A stretch of DNA of 16,155 nucleotides, from the NCBI GenBank assembly GCA_946480635.1, contig CAMLKV010000008.1, positions 1 to 16,155 on the forward strand, read 5' to 3'. The notes under the pieces are model-generated. The model had not been told where the DNA came from. It made no database searches and saw only the letters and a list, made by a program, of their open reading frames with translations. The stretch is from an uncultured Flavobacterium sp. (GTDB taxonomy: Bacteria; Bacteroidota; Bacteroidia; Flavobacteriales; Flavobacteriaceae). Within the stretch, counting starts at the first letter, position 1. Every line of letters starts with the position of its first letter. The position numbers and the translations under genes are program-made. This document shows positions 14,408-16,155 of the stretch, piece by piece.

Positions 14408-15304
14408 ATGCATTCAAATCAACAAAAATTCCTAGACTATTTACTGAAAGAGAAAAACTATTCTAAGCATACGGCGCTTGCCTATGGAAATGATTTGGTT
14501 TTTTTTGATGCTTTTCTGAAAGAAAATTATGGAGAAATGTCTTTGGAAGAAGTTTCATATACTTTAATTCGTAGTTGGATTGTTTCTATGGTAGATGATG
14601 GGATAGAGAATGTTTCTATAAATAGAAAAATAGCTTCCTTAAAAGCGTTTTATAAATTTCTATTAAAAACAAAACAGATAGAATTAAATCCTTTAGCTAA
14701 ACACAAGGCTTTAAAAACTCCCAAAAAAATACAGGTCCCTTTTTCTGAAGATGAATTAAATAAAGTACTGTTTGAAATTAAGTATCGAGAAGGCTTTGAA
14801 GGGGTTCGTGATAAGCTAATTATTGATTTGTTTTATACAACAGGTATTAGACGTTCTGAATTGATTGGGTTGCAGTTAAGTAATCTGGATTTGTCTAATG
14901 CGACAATCAAAGTTTTAGGAAAACGAAGTAAAGAGCGCATAATTCCACTGCTTCCATTAATGATTGAGCAGATAAAAATGTATTTGATTGAAAGAAAATC
15001 ATTAAAACAAATCGTTGATGGGAGTTATTTATTTTTATTGAGTAACGGAAATAAATTGAACGAAACGTTTGTTTATAGGTTAATAAATTGTTACTTTAGT
15101 AATGTCTCTGAAAAAGTAAAAAAAAGTCCACACATGCTTCGACACACGTTTGCGACTCATATGCTTAATCATGGGGCCGATTTAAATTCAATTAAGGAAT
15201 TGTTGGGACATTCAAGTCTTGCGTCAACCCAAGTTTATACACAGTCAAGTTTAACCGAGTTGAAAAACGTATATAGTAATGCGCATCCAAGAAGCCAAAA
15301 ATAA
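14408..15304 (+). CDS. xerC: tyrosine recombinase of the XerC/XerD type
   Basis: This 298-residue site-specific recombinase probably acts in resolving chromosome dimers at dif. The N-terminal SAM-like DNA-binding domain spans about 1-105 (YSKHTALAYGNDLVFF, then INRKIASLKAFYKFLL). The catalytic domain has all expected residues: Arg148 in TTGIRRSEL, Lys172 in GKRSKERIIP, His242 and Arg245 in HMLRHTFATHML, His268 in LLGHSS, and nucleophile Tyr277 in QVYTQ. Length is normal for XerC/D. I chose the ATG at 14408; the frame extends upstream to 14381 but that part lies in the terminator hairpin. Its location between rpsU and hpf, with no integrase-type flanks, argues for the housekeeping enzyme rather than a mobile-element integrase. 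XerC versus XerD naming is by context. Confidence 0.92.
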   Translation: MHSNQQKFLDYLLKEKNYSKHTALAYGNDLVFFDAFLKENYGEMSLEEVSYTLIRSWIVSMVDDGIENVSINRKIASLKAFYKFLLKTKQIELNPLAKHKALKTPKKIQVPFSEDELNKVLFEIKYREGFEGVRDKLIIDLFYTTGIRRSELIGLQLSNLDLSNATIKVLGKRSKERIIPLLPLMIEQIKMYLIERKSLKQIVDGSYLFLLSNGNKLNETFVYRLINCYFSNVSEKVKKSPHMLRHTFATHMLNHGADLNSIKELLGHSSLASTQVYTQSSLTELKNVYSNAHPRSQK

Positions 15305-15339
15305 TTCTTTATAATTGTTTAACTTAAAATTTTAAAATT

Positions 15340-15642
15340 ATGAAGGTAAATGTTCATGCAGTTAACTTTAATGTTGACAAAAAGTTAGTAGATTTCATAG
15401 ATGTAAGAGTTAACAAATTAGAAAAATACTTTGATAAGATTGTTTCTTCAGATGTGTTTTTAAAAGTGGAAAGGACAAGTGACAAAGAAAATAAAATAGT
15501 AGAAGCAAAAATTATCGTTCCAGGTGATGAGTTTATCGTAAAAAAGCAATGTAAATCTTTTGAAGAAGGTGTCGAATTAGCTTCAGAAGCAATGGAAAGA
15601 TTGTTAGTAAAACGTAAAGAAAAGATTAGAGCTCATGCCTAA
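15340..15642 (+). CDS. hpf: ribosome hibernation-promoting factor, short form
   Basis: This 100-residue protein of the HPF/RaiA (YfiA) family opens with MKVNVHAVNFNVDKKLVDFI. It continues with VNKLEKYFDKI and SDVFLKVERTS, the beta-alpha-beta-beta-beta-alpha fold that sits in the tRNA and mRNA channel of the 30S subunit and shuts down idle ribosomes. The C-terminal dimerisation domain of long HPF is absent, so this is the short type. It ends with the basic helix MERLLVKRKEKIRAHA. The leader is A/T-rich without a Shine-Dalgarno. It is 35 bases after xerC and probably shares its transcript. Confidence 0.95.
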   Translation: MKVNVHAVNFNVDKKLVDFIDVRVNKLEKYFDKIVSSDVFLKVERTSDKENKIVEAKIIVPGDEFIVKKQCKSFEEGVELASEAMERLLVKRKEKIRAHA

Positions 15643-15664
15643 ATAAAATTTTAAGCAAAAAAGT

Positions 15665-15694
15665 TTTGATTAATAAAAATAATACATACATTTG
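15665..15694 (+). promoter_or_regulatory. consensus Bacteroidota promoter of the tRNA operon
   Basis: TTTG (15665-15668), 18 bases, and TACATTTG (15687-15694) match both promoter boxes, with the same 18-base spacing as the rpsU promoter. The expected start is near 15699-15700, about 30 bases before the first tRNA. Confidence 0.88.
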
Positions 15695-15695
15695 C

Positions 15696-15722
15696 AGTCC
15701 GTTAGAAATAGCGGACTTTTTT
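15696..15722 (+). terminator. terminator hairpin overlapping the tRNA promoter start
   Basis: AGTCCGTT (15696-15703) pairs with AGCGGACT (15710-15717), with one G-T pair and a 6-base loop, followed by six T residues (15717-15722). It can end transcripts coming from xerC-hpf. Transcripts beginning near 15700 would have lost most of the left arm and so escape it. Confidence 0.75.
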
Positions 15723-15730
15723 ATTGAGTC

Positions 15731-15804
15731 GCCGGTGTAGCTCAGCTGGCTAGAGCAGCTGATTTGTAATCAGCAGGTCGTGGGTTCGAGTCCCTCCATC
15801 GGCT
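15731..15804 (+). tRNA. tRNA-Thr (TGT)
   Basis: The cloverleaf has acceptor GCCGGTG with CATCGGC (one G-T pair), D stem GCTC/GAGC, and anticodon stem GCTGA/TCAGC with loop TTTGTAA, giving anticodon TGT. The T loop is TTCGAGT and the discriminator T. The T stem GTGGG/CCCTC has one T-T mismatch at its second pair. The CCA end is not encoded (TCA follows the acceptor). Confidence 0.96.
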
Positions 15805-15867
15805 CAATTTTCTCATATTTAATTAGTTAAAATTAAAATGAGTATTTGAAATACTGAAAAGCAAGGA

Positions 15868-15948
15868 GGGGAGATACTCAAGCGGCCAACGAGGACGGAC
15901 TGTAAATCCGTTGGGAAACCTTCGCAGGTTCGAATCCTGCTCTCCCCA
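15868..15948 (+). tRNA. tRNA-Tyr (GTA)
   Basis: Acceptor GGGGAGA pairs with TCTCCCC. Anticodon stem ACGGA/TCCGT holds the loop CTGTAAA with anticodon GTA. A long variable arm (class II, as in bacterial tRNA-Tyr) precedes T stem GCAGG/CCTGC with loop TTCGAAT. Discriminator A; CCA is not encoded. Confidence 0.96.
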
Positions 15949-15950
15949 CA

Positions 15951-16083
15951 AACTTTTGAGTAAAAATTTTATTCAAAAGTTTAGTAAGGCTCCGCCTTAC
16001 AGGATTAACGAGCGTTGCTAGTTAATCCTTTTGAGAATTTAGAATTCTGGATTTAGAAATTTATTCAAGCTTCTGAATTCTAA
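15951..16083. repeat. run of four consecutive inverted repeats between two tRNA genes
   Basis: The first arm, 15951-15965, is nearly the exact reverse complement of 15967-15981 (one G-T pair). GTAAGGC-TCC-GCCTTAC follows at 15984-16000. AGGATTAAC (16001-16009) then pairs with GTTAATCCT (16021-16029), with an inner AGC-GTT-GCT. Last, TTAGAATTC (16039-16047) pairs with GAATTCTAA (16075-16083). The first three hairpins are almost contiguous. None is followed by a T tract, so they are not ordinary terminators. Confidence 0.8.
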
Positions 16084-16100
16084 CTTCTGAACTCGCAAAA

Positions 16101-16155
16101 GCCGGTGTAGCTCAGGGGTAGAGTGCTTCCTTGGTAAGGAAGAGGTCACGGGTTC
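16101..16155 (+). tRNA. tRNA-Thr (GGT), cut by the window end
   Basis: GCCGGTG begins an acceptor stem like that of the first tRNA-Thr. The D arm is GCTC/GAGT, and anticodon stem CTTCC/GGAAG holds loop TTGGTAA with anticodon GGT. The sequence ends in the T arm (ACGGGTTC), so the 3' part lies outside the window. Confidence 0.93.

Noticed and set aside
14408..15304. Tyrosine recombinase as sign of an integrated element
   Set aside because: It sits in the housekeeping rpsU-hpf context, with no attachment repeats, phage genes or composition change.

Overview
The window comes from a member of the Bacteroidota, most likely a Flavobacterium or close relative in the Flavobacteriaceae. The evidence is low GC, a SusC/SusD outer-membrane pair, lipoproteins whose mature ends start with Cys followed by Asp/Glu, promoters of the Bacteroidota type (TTTG, 18 bases, TAnnTTTG), A-rich start regions that almost never carry a Shine-Dalgarno sequence, and the order rpsU, xerC, hpf, tRNA cluster.

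Bases 2-4979 hold the end of a nutrient-uptake operon: the C-terminal part of a SusC/RagA TonB-dependent barrel, a SusD/RagB lipoprotein, and two further surface-type lipoproteins with Calx-beta-like strands, closed by a strong terminator. The SusC frame ends early. The normal SusC C-terminus (TRTIGFNVNVTF, stop) is present but in the +1 frame, so the gene looks frameshifted by a small deletion, or the assembly has an error there. No degradative enzyme lies in the window, so the substrate cannot be named.

Bases 5009-8502 hold a monocistronic outer-membrane porin-like protein, a structured GC-rich repeat of about 67 bases, and a cystathionine beta-synthase-like PLP enzyme with its own promoter and terminator. 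Bases 8526-12250 form a tight co-directional run: a DUF2851 protein with nuclease-like motifs, a PspC-domain membrane protein that starts at GTG, a membrane-anchored helix-hairpin-helix protein, and an acyl-CoA dehydrogenase, followed by a terminator.

Bases 12309-13320 hold the least familiar locus: a 214-residue lipoprotein of unknown family with a compact C-terminal four-cysteine module, followed 20 bases later by an 80-residue two-helix membrane protein. The arrangement resembles a secreted antimicrobial precursor with an immunity-like partner, but this is inference. A bidirectional terminator separates it from a minus-strand ferredoxin-reductase-type flavoprotein.

Bases 14082-16155 are translation-related. 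They carry rpsU behind a consensus promoter and the only strong Shine-Dalgarno in the window, a XerC-type recombinase, short-form hpf, and tRNA-Thr(TGT), tRNA-Tyr(GTA) and a cut-off tRNA-Thr(GGT). At two junctions a promoter sits inside a terminator hairpin. The spacer between tRNA-Tyr and the second tRNA-Thr is a run of consecutive palindromes. No stretch longer than about 215 bases lacks a gene, and I saw no insertion sequence, CRISPR array or rRNA.
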